Shown piece after piece: positions 8,009 to 16,194 of a DNA stretch of 64,000 bases. Each line of letters opens with the position of its first letter. Within the stretch, counting starts at the first letter, position 1. The position numbers and the translations under genes were made by a program. Location of the stretch: assembly GCA_013200995.1 (NCBI GenBank), contig CP053688.1, positions 2,604,001-2,668,000 of the forward strand. Reading direction: 5' to 3'. The DNA is from Arthrobacter citreus. GTDB taxonomy: Bacteria > Bacillota > Bacilli > Bacillales > Bacillaceae_G. The notes beneath the pieces are model-generated. The model was not told the DNA's origin and ran no database searches. It saw only the letters and a program-made list of their open reading frames with translations.

Positions 8009-8572
8009 TTATTCAGCAGATTTTTCATCTCTATTAATAACTTCTAATTTCCCTGTATGTGGGTCAATTACTAAGCCATGAACTTCTACACCTTCTGGAA
8101 TAAGTGGATGATTTTTAATAATTGAAACACTATGATTAACACTATCATATACATTTGTAAATCCAGTTAACCATTTGTCTAAATCTAAACCTGAAAAATC
8201 TAAAATTTTCAAGTTCTCTTCTTTAATACCTCTATCAATCATTTTTTCCTTCATTTTAGCTGGGTTTGTATTCCCCATACCGCACTCATGGTGTCCAATT
8301 ACTAATACTTCTTTCGCACCAAGCTCATAAATCGAAACTAGTAAGCTTTTCATAACAGAGCCAAACGGATGCGCTATAATTGCACCAGCCGTTTTAATCA
8401 TTTTTACGTCACCATTATGAATATCAAGAGCCTTCGGTAAAAGCTCAACTAGACGTGTATCCATACAAGTAACAACTACAACTTCTTTGTTCGGAAACTT
8501 TGAAGCTACATATTGCTCATAATCCTTATTCTCAACAAACTTCTTATTAAATTCTAAAATCTGATCTAACAC
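8009..8572 (-). CDS. Beta-class carbonic anhydrase (YtiB-like)
   Basis: 187 aa, cytoplasmic zinc enzyme for CO2/bicarbonate exchange. The zinc ligands and dyad of the beta class are visible: CMDTR (Cys and Asp), then VIGHHECGMG (His and Cys). The open frame runs to 8650, but GGAGGGG lies 6 nt before a GTG at 8572, which gives VLDQILEFN and the 187-aa length I recall for B. subtilis YtiB. It is unrelated in fold to the alpha-class enzyme next door; together they place carbonic anhydrase activity on both sides of the membrane. Confidence 0.92.
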   Translation of the reverse strand: MLDQILEFNKKFVENKDYEQYVASKFPNKEVVVVTCMDTRLVELLPKALDIHNGDVKMIKTAGAIIAHPFGSVMKSLLVSIYELGAKEVLVIGHHECGMGNTNPAKMKEKMIDRGIKEENLKILDFSGLDLDKWLTGFTNVYDSVNHSVSIIKNHPLIPEGVEVHGLVIDPHTGKLEVINRDEKSAE

Positions 8573-8843
8573 AAAATTCCCCTCCAAACAAAAATAAAGA
8601 GCTTTTTTTCTATACCTATTTTGAAGGAAAAGCTCAAAATATACAACCAATTTGCACTCATTGATAGTCTTATTCTAAACCAATTCATTAATTTATTACG
8701 CATTAATTTTATTTTTTTACTAAATAATCATAATCCTTTTTCGTACGTATTTTTAAATTCCCATTAATTTCTATCAAAATTTTTTTATTTTGAAAGTTTA
8801 TATTGTACACTAGATTTAGTCTTTAATAAGGAGGGAATTGAAA

Positions 8844-9668
8844 ATGAAGTTTGAACATTCTATTGCATTACAAAATGGAGTTAAAATGCCACAATTAGGT
8901 TTAGGTGTGTGGCGAGTGTCACCAGAAGATGGTGTTGATGCAGTCCGAACAGCTATTGAAGTAGGGTATCGTCACATCGATACTGCAGCAGTCTATCAAA
9001 ACGAAGAACAAGTAGGTGAAGCAATTCGTCAATCTGGTGTTTCTCGTGATGAACTTTTTATTACAACAAAAGTGTGGAACGCTGATCAAGGCTATGATAC
9101 AACTTTAAAAGCTTATGATGAAAGCCTTAAAAAATTAGGCTTGGACTATGTTGATCTTTATTTAGTTCACTGGCCAGTTAAAGAAAAATATTTAGATACA
9201 TATAAAGCATTAGAAAGACTTTACGATGATAAGCTTGTTCCTGCGATTGGTGTTTCGAATTTTCATATCCACCATTTAGAAGATATTGCAGCTCATCGCA
9301 ATATTCAACCAATGGTTGATCAAGTTGAATTACACCCATTTTTCCAACAAAACGAATTACATGAATATTGTCAAAAAAATGGTATTGCTTTAGAAGCATG
9401 GAGCCCGTTAATGCAAGGTGGCGACGCTTTAACAAACCCTGTAATTAAAGAGATTGCAGAGCAATACGGTAAAACAGCTGCCCAAGTCATTATCCGCTGG
9501 CACTTACAACGTAATGTAATCGTTATTCCTAAATCAATAACACCATCACGAATTCAAGAAAACTTTGATGTATTCAATTTCGAGCTTTCACCAAATGATA
9601 TGCAACAAATCGCTACACTTGATGCGAATAAACGTGTAGGCCCAGACCCTGATAATTTTGATTTTTAA
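8844..9668 (+). CDS. Aldo/keto reductase (YvgN/YtbE-like)
   Basis: 274-aa NADPH-dependent carbonyl reductase. Signatures: GYRHIDTAAVYQNEEQVGEA with the catalytic Asp and Tyr, TTKVWNADQG with the catalytic Lys, VDLYLVHWP with the catalytic His, and the cofactor loop IPKSITPSRIQENFDVF near the C-terminus. This is the 2,5-diketo-gluconate/glyoxal reductase branch that handles methylglyoxal and related aldehydes in Bacillus. ATG at 8844 lies 9 nt after AAGGAGG; an in-frame TTG at 8838 is too close to the ribosome site. Monocistronic. Confidence 0.92.
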   Translation: MKFEHSIALQNGVKMPQLGLGVWRVSPEDGVDAVRTAIEVGYRHIDTAAVYQNEEQVGEAIRQSGVSRDELFITTKVWNADQGYDTTLKAYDESLKKLGLDYVDLYLVHWPVKEKYLDTYKALERLYDDKLVPAIGVSNFHIHHLEDIAAHRNIQPMVDQVELHPFFQQNELHEYCQKNGIALEAWSPLMQGGDALTNPVIKEIAEQYGKTAAQVIIRWHLQRNVIVIPKSITPSRIQENFDVFNFELSPNDMQQIATLDANKRVGPDPDNFDF

Positions 9669-9701
9669 AAAGTAAGATATAATTAAAGAGATTTAAATAA
9701 A

Positions 9702-9737
9702 AATGGCTACCATTCGACTGAAAGGTAGTCATTTATT
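9702..9737 (+). terminator. Rho-independent terminator
   Basis: AATGGCTACC/GGTAGTCATT stem with a 12-nt loop, followed by a T-rich tail, 34 nt after the reductase stop codon. Confidence 0.7.
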
Positions 9738-9840
9738 ATTTTATTCCTTTAAAATCCTATAGAATCCTTAAGCAATTCAGTGAATAACGGACCTATGACT
9801 AAATCAATACAGTCACGACTCAAAAGTTCACTTCATCTAA

Positions 9841-10482
9841 TCATACTAAGTATATTTCGATTCGCTCTTTCCCTCCGCCTATATTATTTCGCTTTAGCTT
9901 TATTTCTTTAATTTCTCCTGTTCGCCTAATATGCGTTCCACCGCACGAAACTTTTCCAAAACCTTTGATTTCCCAATATCTTCTCTGATTTTCTTGATCA
10001 TCATACTCACTATTTATTTCCAAATCTGCATCAATAAGCTCCATTGCTTTCTTCTCTAATAGAGGAAATGTTTCTGAAATTTTTCCATCCCAATAAAAAT
10101 CAATTCTTGCTTTATCACTTGTAATATTTGCACCAATTTTTTCAGGTTCATTATAGTTTTGATACATTAGTTCTAAAATGATTTCCGCAGCAAAATGCAA
10201 CTTCATAATTCGATATCTTTTCTCCCAATCGATCTCAACAACTACTTCCTGCCCTTTCTGTAGTTCATGGTTTTCGGGTAAAGTATAAATAATATCCAAT
10301 CCGTCCTTTTTTGCGTCAATCACTTCATAATTTCCAATTTTGCCAGAGTCTGATTGTTGCCCACCTGAAAAAGCATAAATAATTGTTTGATTTAGTTTGA
10401 CCATTAGACCATCTACTTTTGTAACAATTGCAGTCGTTTTTGAGAGATAAGGATCATTCCAAAATAGCTTTTTTACACCCAT
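9841..10482 (-). CDS. AlaX-like trans-acting alanyl-tRNA editing protein
   Basis: 213 aa, homologous to the editing half of alanyl-tRNA synthetase, which deacylates Ser- or Gly-tRNA(Ala). The beta-barrel motif FSGGQQSDSGKIG is near the N-terminus and the zinc-site motif CGGTHIRRTGEI near the C-terminus. The usual HxxxH zinc motif reads HFAAE here, so the second His is Glu. I cannot tell whether that is a subfamily feature or loss of activity. Two consecutive ATGs at 10485 and 10482 follow AGGAGA; the second has the better spacing. Divergent from the DUF4269 gene. Confidence 0.85.
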   Translation of the reverse strand: MGVKKLFWNDPYLSKTTAIVTKVDGLMVKLNQTIIYAFSGGQQSDSGKIGNYEVIDAKKDGLDIIYTLPENHELQKGQEVVVEIDWEKRYRIMKLHFAAEIILELMYQNYNEPEKIGANITSDKARIDFYWDGKISETFPLLEKKAMELIDADLEINSEYDDQENQRRYWEIKGFGKVSCGGTHIRRTGEIKEIKLKRNNIGGGKERIEIYLV

Positions 10483-10602
10483 CATTTTTCTCCTTTTAAG
10501 TTTTGCATTTTTACTATTGATTCCACTCATTGAATGATTTCCCTTTATATTTTTTTAAAATGCATATTATACTAAAAAAAAACTTAAATGAAAGGGGTCT
10601 AT

Positions 10603-11154
10603 ATGTTTCGTTCCATTGATTATTTAAAACATGGCAATCCTAAACAACAGCTTGCATATTCAGCATTAACACGATTAAATATACTGAATGAATTAAAAGA
10701 GTTTAGCCCTGTTCTATGCGGAACAATTCCAATTGGGATTGATATAGAGGGATCAGATTTAGATATTATTACAGAGGTAAATGATTTAACATCATTCAAA
10801 ATACTATTAGAGAATATTTATCAGGAACAAGAACATTTTCGGATTTCCCACTCAATTGTAAGAGGAATCGGAACAATTACAGCAAATTTTACTTACGAAG
10901 GATTTGAGATTGAAATTTTCGGACAACCGGTTCCATCTATTAAACAAAATGCTTATCTTCATTTAATCATTGAACATTTTATTTTGAAACAAAATCCAAA
11001 TTTGAAAACTAAGATCATAAAACTAAAAACGGAAGGATATAAAACAGAACCAGCATTTTGTAAAATTTTAGGGTTAATAGGAGATCCATATGAAGAATTA
11101 ATTAAATATGGAATTAGAGCTGGAGCAATTGATATTGAATTGAAAAATGAGTAG
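10603..11154 (+). CDS. DUF4269 protein (nucleotidyltransferase-like)
   Basis: 183 aa. The core LCGTIPIGIDIEGSDLDII has the spaced acidic residues of a nucleotidyltransferase fold (GSDLDI), and the family DUF4269 is recognised by that stretch plus the C-terminal AFCKILGLIGDPYEEL. ATG at 10603 follows AAAGGGG; an upstream in-frame ATG at 10588 lacks a ribosome site. The biochemical role is not known to me. A zinc-like His pair (HLIIEHFIL) lies in the middle. Confidence 0.8.
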   Translation: MFRSIDYLKHGNPKQQLAYSALTRLNILNELKEFSPVLCGTIPIGIDIEGSDLDIITEVNDLTSFKILLENIYQEQEHFRISHSIVRGIGTITANFTYEGFEIEIFGQPVPSIKQNAYLHLIIEHFILKQNPNLKTKIIKLKTEGYKTEPAFCKILGLIGDPYEELIKYGIRAGAIDIELKNE

Positions 11155-11180
11155 AAAAAGAGGAACAAGTTTGTCCCCCT
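11154..11180 (-). terminator. Rho-independent terminator after the 153-aa gene
   Basis: On the minus strand AGGGGGACAA pairs with TTGTTCCTCT over 10 bp (two G-U) around a 2-nt loop and is followed by a short T run. The loop is very small, so it is less certain than others here. Confidence 0.5.
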
Positions 11181-11189
11181 AATCTAATT

Positions 11190-11651
11190 TTATTTAGTTA
11201 CAACTTCACTACTTTTAACAAGCTCAATACGGATTTTCGTAATCCCGTCTATTTCATCAACATATGTACTTAGCTTCCAATTTGCTGCAAGTGTATTTTT
11301 AATATTACTAACTGCTTCATTGGATAATTGGATTCCTTGAATTGCAGTTCCAACATCTTCATAATCTTTTTCAACTTCAATTCCAAATTTATATTTTAAT
11401 AAAGTCATTAATGAACCTTTTGTTAAAAATTTAATTTGGTATCCTTCATTCACTAGTTTAATAAAATTTTCTTTATCTTTCTTGTATAAATTTACTAAAG
11501 TTTCCCAATCAGGAAAACCATTACCATACTCATTTAAAAATTCGTAATTCTCTTCTTTCAGAGCATTAATTAACTGTTCATTTTCAACACCAGCATTGCG
11601 CAGTCTTTCAATCATTATGGCATTATTTATTGCGATCCCTACATAACTCAT
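11190..11651 (-). CDS. Hypothetical cytoplasmic protein
   Basis: 153 aa, soluble and acidic, with no signal peptide, membrane segment or cysteine. The N-terminal half is helical-looking (IERLRNAGVENEQLINALKE); the C-terminal part looks like a beta sheet (STYVDEIDGITKIRIELVKS). GGAGGGA precedes the ATG at good distance, so it is a real gene. No family recognised. Single gene between the DUF4269 gene and the 21-bp repeat array. Confidence 0.7.
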   Translation of the reverse strand: MSYVGIAINNAIMIERLRNAGVENEQLINALKEENYEFLNEYGNGFPDWETLVNLYKKDKENFIKLVNEGYQIKFLTKGSLMTLLKYKFGIEVEKDYEDVGTAIQGIQLSNEAVSNIKNTLAANWKLSTYVDEIDGITKIRIELVKSSEVVTK

Positions 11652-11770
11652 TGTTGTTCTCCCTCCGAATTACAAGAATTTTCTTTTTATTCAACTTTAT
11701 CATAAATTACAGGAGCAAACTATTAATATGATGTAGAATTACTGATTACTAAATTGGATAGCCGAACGCT

Positions 11771-12068
11771 TTGTGAACTTTATTAATTAAGTTGTGAACT
11801 TTGTTGATATATTAATGGTTTTTGTTGATATATTGGTAGTTTTTGTTGATATACCACCAGTTTTTGTTGATATACCACCAGTTTTCGTTGATATAGCACC
11901 AGTTTTCGTTGATATACCACCAGTTTTCGTTGATATACCACCAGTTTTCGTTGATATACCACCAGTTTTTGTTGATATACCACCAGTTTTCGTTGATATA
12001 CCACCAGTTTTCGTTGATATAGCACAGGTTTTCGTTGATATAGCGCCGGTTTTCGTTGAAACGAACCT
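11771..12068. repeat. Array of about 14 tandem 21-bp repeats
   Basis: The unit is close to GTTTTCGTTGATATACCACCA. GTTGATATA recurs exactly every 21 bp from 11803 to 12034 (12 times), with a decayed copy GTTGAAACG at 12055 and earlier decayed units beginning ttgtgaactt at 11771 and 11792. The central units differ by single bases (CCA to GCA, TTT to TTC). Because 21 is a multiple of 3, several frames stay open (repeats FVDIPPV on plus, LVVYQRK on minus), but no ribosome site precedes them. Direct repeats without spacers exclude a CRISPR. A shorter array with the same period lies at 30037-30120. Confidence 0.9.
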
Positions 12069-12118
12069 ATTCTCGTTAATTTCTTGTTAAATCTAGATGT
12101 TGACCATCTAAATCTCCA

Positions 12119-12154
12119 TCAAAAAACCACAAGGATAATTAAATACCTTGTGGT
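12119..12154 (-). terminator. Terminator of the two-component operon
   Basis: Perfect 9-bp stem ACCACAAGG/CCTTGTGGT with an 11-nt loop; six Ts follow on the minus strand. It lies 25 nt after the kinase stop codon. Confidence 0.85.
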
Positions 12155-12179
12155 CTCACTAGAAGACAACTCCACAAAT

Positions 12180-13568
12180 CTATATTGTGTTCAATGTGAT
12201 GATGGCAGTTGTTCCCTTCCCATTTTTACTCGTAATTTTCAAATCTCCGCCATAGTTTTCAATTAAGTTTTTCGCAATCGATAAGCCTAGACCATTACCT
12301 CCGTTAGCTCGACTTCTTGCTTTGTCTGCTCGATAAAATCGATCAAAAATATGATTAATATCTTCTTCCTTAATTCCGATACCGTTGTCTGAAACTTTTA
12401 TTTCGATTCTGTTAGCAACCTGCGAAGTAGAAATATCTATTATAGTGTGTTCTTTACTGTATTTAACGGCATTATCGAACAAAATAATTAAAATTTGCAT
12501 TAAATGCTCTCTTGCGATATTTGCTTTATTAACAACTTGATTAGTCTCACCTAGGTGAATTTCTAAATCTTCATGTAGCAGTTGATAATTGTTTATGATT
12601 TCATTTAAAACTTCTATAATATTTGTCGGTGCATATTGCTCTATTTTCTCAGTATTTTTCTCTAGCTTCGTCAACTGTAAAAGTTCATTCGTTAAAATAA
12701 TCATTCTGTTCGCTTCATTAATACAAGTGTTTAATGAGTTTTCCAAAACAGTTTCGTCTTTTTTTCCCCAGCGATTAACTAGAGATAAATGGCCGTGAAT
12801 GATTGCTAAAGGTGTTCTCAATTCATGAGAAGCATCTTCAACAAACCGCTTTTGTCTTGTAATTGAAGCTTCTAACTCATCCATCATTTTATTAAAAAGC
12901 AATCCGAGTTCCGATAGCTCATCTTTCGTTTCTCCTACAATAACTCGCTCTTTTAATTGATTATTTTTTATTTTAATCATTGTCTGGTTTAAATTTTTAA
13001 TAGGATTTATTATTCTTTTTGATAAAAAGTAACCACTGAACATACTTAAAATTAGCGAGATAATTGTACCTAAAATAAGGATCATGAACGATTCTTTGAT
13101 AAATTTCGAAAAGATTTCTACATTCATTGCAACTTCTAATACACCGTCGAAATTCTTATAGTGTAATGGTTTATTTATAATTAGAATCTCTTGATTGTGT
13201 AATCGATATTTTTGAATTTTGCCAACGTCATTTTTATTTATATAAATTTTAGGCATTGTTCTTGAAACAATAAATTTTACTCTTCCATCTTTATCTAATA
13301 GTCGAATCATTTCATTATTTTGGATAATTTTTTCAAAGAATTTTTTGTTTTCTGCAAAAGAAGCAGCATTCGGTTTTTTCGTTTTATAATCTTCATCCAA
13401 ATAAGCTGACGTTTCATTCAACCTTTTTTCAATTCGATGCTGTTGTTGATTCATTACAGACATTTGAATTAAGCCAAGCTGAATAAGATTACATAATGTA
13501 AATATGAAAAACATAAGTACAGCGATTGTAATTGTTATTCTCCATCTAATCGAAAGCTTATTAAACAA
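12180..13568 (-). CDS. Sensor histidine kinase (ArlS/YkoH-like)
   Basis: About 462 aa. Two membrane segments (about residues 14-36 and 160-182) enclose an extracytoplasmic sensor domain of roughly 120 residues; then a HAMP region (SKRIINPIKNLNQTMIKI), the phospho-acceptor helix with SHELRTPLAIIHGHL, and the ATP-binding domain with NAVKYS (N box), DNGIGI (G1) and GLGLSIAKNL (G2). The frame opens with GTG at 13580, but AGAGGTGA sits 8 nt before TTG at 13568, a more likely start that overlaps nothing. It lies just after its response regulator and autophosphorylates to control it. The signal is unknown. Confidence 0.92.
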   Translation of the reverse strand: MFNKLSIRWRITITIAVLMFFIFTLCNLIQLGLIQMSVMNQQQHRIEKRLNETSAYLDEDYKTKKPNAASFAENKKFFEKIIQNNEMIRLLDKDGRVKFIVSRTMPKIYINKNDVGKIQKYRLHNQEILIINKPLHYKNFDGVLEVAMNVEIFSKFIKESFMILILGTIISLILSMFSGYFLSKRIINPIKNLNQTMIKIKNNQLKERVIVGETKDELSELGLLFNKMMDELEASITRQKRFVEDASHELRTPLAIIHGHLSLVNRWGKKDETVLENSLNTCINEANRMIILTNELLQLTKLEKNTEKIEQYAPTNIIEVLNEIINNYQLLHEDLEIHLGETNQVVNKANIAREHLMQILIILFDNAVKYSKEHTIIDISTSQVANRIEIKVSDNGIGIKEEDINHIFDRFYRADKARSRANGGNGLGLSIAKNLIENYGGDLKITSKNGKGTTAIITLNTI

Positions 13569-13582
13569 GGTAAGATTCACCT

Positions 13583-14251
13583 CTACATCCTCATTACATA
13601 CCCAGTACCCCTTACAGTGTGAATATAGGTATTATTCTTATCATCTAGTTTTGTTCTTAAATAGCTAATATAAACATCCACTACGTTTGTTTCAATTGTA
13701 GAGCCATAGCCCCATACAGTTTCTAATAAAATTTCTCTTGTTAATACACGATTTACATTACTCATTAATAAGTACAATAAATCGAATTCTTTTTTAGTTA
13801 AATCAATAACCGCTTCATCTTTTTTAACAACTCTTGCTGCAGAATCTAATGATAAGTCTTTAAATTTTAAGCAATGTAAATTTGTTGAACGATCAATTCG
13901 TCTAAAAATTGCTCGCATATGCGCTAAAAGTTCTTCAATAACAAATGGTTTTGAAATATAATCGTCAGCTCCACTATCTAGACCAGAAATACGGTCGAAA
14001 ACACTGTCTCTTGCTGTAATCATAATGATTGGAGTGTCTTTATGAGCTCTAATTCTTCTACAAACTTCAATTCCACTTAAATTAGGAAGCATTAAATCAA
14101 GTAAGATTAAGTCATACTCTTGGTCAATTGCTTGGTTTAATCCATCTCTACCATCATTTGAAATATGAACTTCATTTCCTTCATACTCTAATTCTAATCG
14201 TATAAAATTTGCTAATTCTTTTTCATCTTCTATAATTAATATTTTTTTCAT
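13583..14251 (-). CDS. OmpR-family response regulator (ArlR/YkoG-like)
   Basis: 222 aa DNA-binding regulator. Receiver domain: acidic pair in IIEDEKE, phospho-acceptor in LILLDLMLPN (near Asp52), Thr in MITARD and Lys in ISKPF. Winged-helix domain: DLTKKEFDLLYLLMSNVNRV and the recognition region ETNVVDVYISYLRTKL, ending HTVRGTGYVMRM. The start ATG has GAGGGA upstream. First gene of the operon with its cognate kinase 15 nt downstream. The upstream gap to 14723 presumably contains its promoter. Confidence 0.95.
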   Translation of the reverse strand: MKKILIIEDEKELANFIRLELEYEGNEVHISNDGRDGLNQAIDQEYDLILLDLMLPNLSGIEVCRRIRAHKDTPIIMITARDSVFDRISGLDSGADDYISKPFVIEELLAHMRAIFRRIDRSTNLHCLKFKDLSLDSAARVVKKDEAVIDLTKKEFDLLYLLMSNVNRVLTREILLETVWGYGSTIETNVVDVYISYLRTKLDDKNNTYIHTVRGTGYVMRM

Positions 14252-14584
14252 TTATTTTATCCCTCATTTTTCATATAATAACATCTATAAAATAATTATT
14301 TATACTGATAAGGATATCTGTTAAAGATGAAAATGGCTTTACGGATTTTTTAAAATTCAATAAGAGTTTTATTAGAAATTTTTAATTTTTTAACTTAATA
14401 ATCTTGATAATACTACCTATTGTTTACATTTTCTAATAATTTCACTTAAAAATGATTAAAATTTATTTAAATTTTAATTTTCCACTTACAAAATGGTATG
14501 TAAAAAGTTACTCCTAACATCGTTCATAAAGCAAATAACAAGAGGTAAATCCATTTAAACTGTCTTTTACATTTTCTAATTTCA

Positions 14585-14616
14585 GGCCGTCGTAATAGTC
14601 GACAGCTTTTTATTTT
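14585..14616 (+). terminator. Orphan terminator-like hairpin
   Basis: GCCGTCG/CGACAGC (one mismatch) with a 7-nt loop, followed by TTTTTATTTT on the plus strand. No plus-strand gene lies upstream in the gap, so it may end a small RNA or be a relic. Confidence 0.45.
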
Positions 14617-14654
14617 GCTATTAATACTCCTAAAAAAAATTTGGCTATAAAAAC

Positions 14655-14692
14655 AAAAAAAGTGTAGAGAAATTTTAATGGTTTCTCACACT
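14655..14692 (-). terminator. Terminator after the Gmad2-like lipoprotein gene
   Basis: AGTGTaGAGAAA/TTTCTCaCACT stem with one internal mismatch; on the minus strand it is followed by seven Ts. Confidence 0.8.
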
Positions 14693-14723
14693 CAGAATTT
14701 TGTCTATTTTTTTTAGTTAAGTT

Positions 14724-15278
14724 TTATTTAAACTGAATTGGAATAGTTAATATATGTTCAGGTTGGCCGTCCTTTGCACTTGCTACATATAATGTCAGTA
14801 CTCCATTCGGACTAGTTGGTTCATTATAGTTTATTACTATTTTAAAGTTCCCCCACTCAGGTGCACCCATATCAGCCATGGTGTTCCCTTCTGCTAAAAC
14901 ATTGTGCCCGTCTTCTAATTTATATAGAAAAGTCGCTTCAAAAACACTAGCCTTCCCTTCAACAATTAACACATTTTTTCCTGTTGAATCATTTACGACC
15001 GAAGTTACTTTAAATGCGTCATTTTCAACTGGCGTAAAAACTTTTACTGGCGGTTTATTATCATCCTTTTTTGGAGGATTGTTATTTCCTTTATCCGTTG
15101 TATTATTTTGATCTGATGAATTGTTTTTATCGGTGGTTTGATCTTTGTCCGAAGATTTATTTTTATCAACCTGCGTTGTTTTGTCATCCTTTTTGCCATA
15201 CCCGAAGTCGCTTGACTGACAGCTAGTTAGGCAAATTATGCTTAAAATGGCCATTCCTATAAATAAAAGTCTTTTCAT
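14724..15278 (-). CDS. Lipoprotein with Gmad2-type immunoglobulin-like domain
   Basis: 184 aa. The signal peptide MKRLLFIGMAILSIICLTSC ends in a lipobox, so the mature protein is lipid-anchored on Cys20. A low-complexity linker rich in Asp, Lys, Asn and Thr (residues about 30-75) holds the domain away from the membrane. The C-terminal 105 residues (VFTPVENDAFKVTSVV onward, with VEGKASVFEATFLYKLEDG) fit the Gmad2 family (bacterial spore-germination-associated immunoglobulin-like domain). Good ribosome site. Monocistronic. The exact role is unknown. Confidence 0.8.
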   Translation of the reverse strand: MKRLLFIGMAILSIICLTSCQSSDFGYGKKDDKTTQVDKNKSSDKDQTTDKNNSSDQNNTTDKGNNNPPKKDDNKPPVKVFTPVENDAFKVTSVVNDSTGKNVLIVEGKASVFEATFLYKLEDGHNVLAEGNTMADMGAPEWGNFKIVINYNEPTSPNGVLTLYVASAKDGQPEHILTIPIQFK

Positions 15279-15599
15279 ACTATTCCCCCCTAAATTAATT
15301 TATTGCTGTAAATTTAATAATGTTCTAAATTAAATTAATTTTTTTTAATACATACAGCAACTAAATACAAAATGTTTTTCGAGGTGAATTGTGAATGAAT
15401 CCATTTAATTAATAAACTAGAAGTTAAATTAGGATTGGCAAAGCTAGATTGCTTTAAATAATCGAGGAAATAACTGTCTGTATAGTAATCTTTGAAGGAA
15501 TATCGCGAACTGTTTCTAACACTTGTGAGTTTAAAAAACTCCCCTAACAAAAATGTTATAAGGATTTAGTTTCATATGAAGCCATGCGCTTAAATTCTT
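15279..15599. other. Gene-free stretch, 321 bp
   Basis: I see no convincing gene here. A 71-codon minus-strand frame (15335-15550) would start with TTG and has no Shine-Dalgarno. The DNA is AT-rich and holds the promoter region of the lipoprotein gene. Confidence 0.5.
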
Positions 15600-15944
15600 C
15601 TACATGTCTCGGTTGAAAATTTTTTCCTTTTGTTCTAGAAATTCACTTTCCGTAATAACTCCATCGTTTTTTAATTTGCTTAATTTGCGAAGCTTCACAT
15701 CAAAGTCCACTTTCTCTCTAGTACTATATTCTTCAACATTTACTTCATAATTTGAAATTCCACGTTTACTAAATAAATTATAAGCGTTGATGATTGTAAT
15801 CATTAGTGCAAATCCAGTCCAAAGCAATCCAAATAAACCAGCCTCTGGAATGACAATCTTAAAACCAATCACGATAAAAATAAGTCCAATAATTAAAGCA
15901 AAAAACGACTGTCCTTTACTTGGTTTCACCCTAAGTTTCCTCAT
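15600..15944 (-). CDS. Small membrane protein with C-terminal SHOCT domain
   Basis: 114 aa. Two hydrophobic segments (about residues 13-32 and 36-55) are followed by a charged linker and a C-terminal SHOCT-type motif, KLRKLSKLKNDGVITESEFL, ending EQKEKIF. SHOCT is a short oligomerisation domain often at the end of membrane proteins. Strong start: AAGGAGG 7 nt before ATG. Monocistronic. Function unknown. Confidence 0.8.
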   Translation of the reverse strand: MRKLRVKPSKGQSFFALIIGLIFIVIGFKIVIPEAGLFGLLWTGFALMITIINAYNLFSKRGISNYEVNVEEYSTREKVDFDVKLRKLSKLKNDGVITESEFLEQKEKIFNRDM

Positions 15945-16194
15945 ATTAGCACCTCCTTATCGTATTTATGATTTTAGAAATAAAACATTGAAGAATGATA
16001 ATTTTCTTTTGCAATACTATATTCGACAAAACACGTTTAAATACCTATTCAATTTGAACTACCTTATTTTATTAAATGATTATCGTAAATAGGAAAAATC
16101 TTTTTTATCATTACGAAAAAACATAATAACTAGCCTTCAAAATGATATGATTTTATTAATCATCATCTATTTTCAGATTTAAGGAGGGGTGTAC

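Larger units (their letters stand above)
14252..14723. other. Gene-free stretch, 472 bp, very AT-rich
   Basis: No supported ORF. It holds the upstream region of the response regulator, an orphan terminator-like hairpin on the plus strand at 14585-14616, and the terminator of the downstream lipoprotein gene at 14655-14692. The middle is extremely AT-rich, without a clear consensus promoter. Confidence 0.6.

Noticed and set aside
11771..12068. The tandem array as CRISPR or as a repeat protein gene
   Set aside because: The 21-bp units are directly joined with no unique spacers and there are no cas genes. The open frames on both strands follow from the period being divisible by three, and no ribosome site precedes a start.
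15335..15550. 71-codon minus-strand frame
   Set aside because: TTG start without Shine-Dalgarno, no family and no conserved-looking features. It was not listed as a gene.
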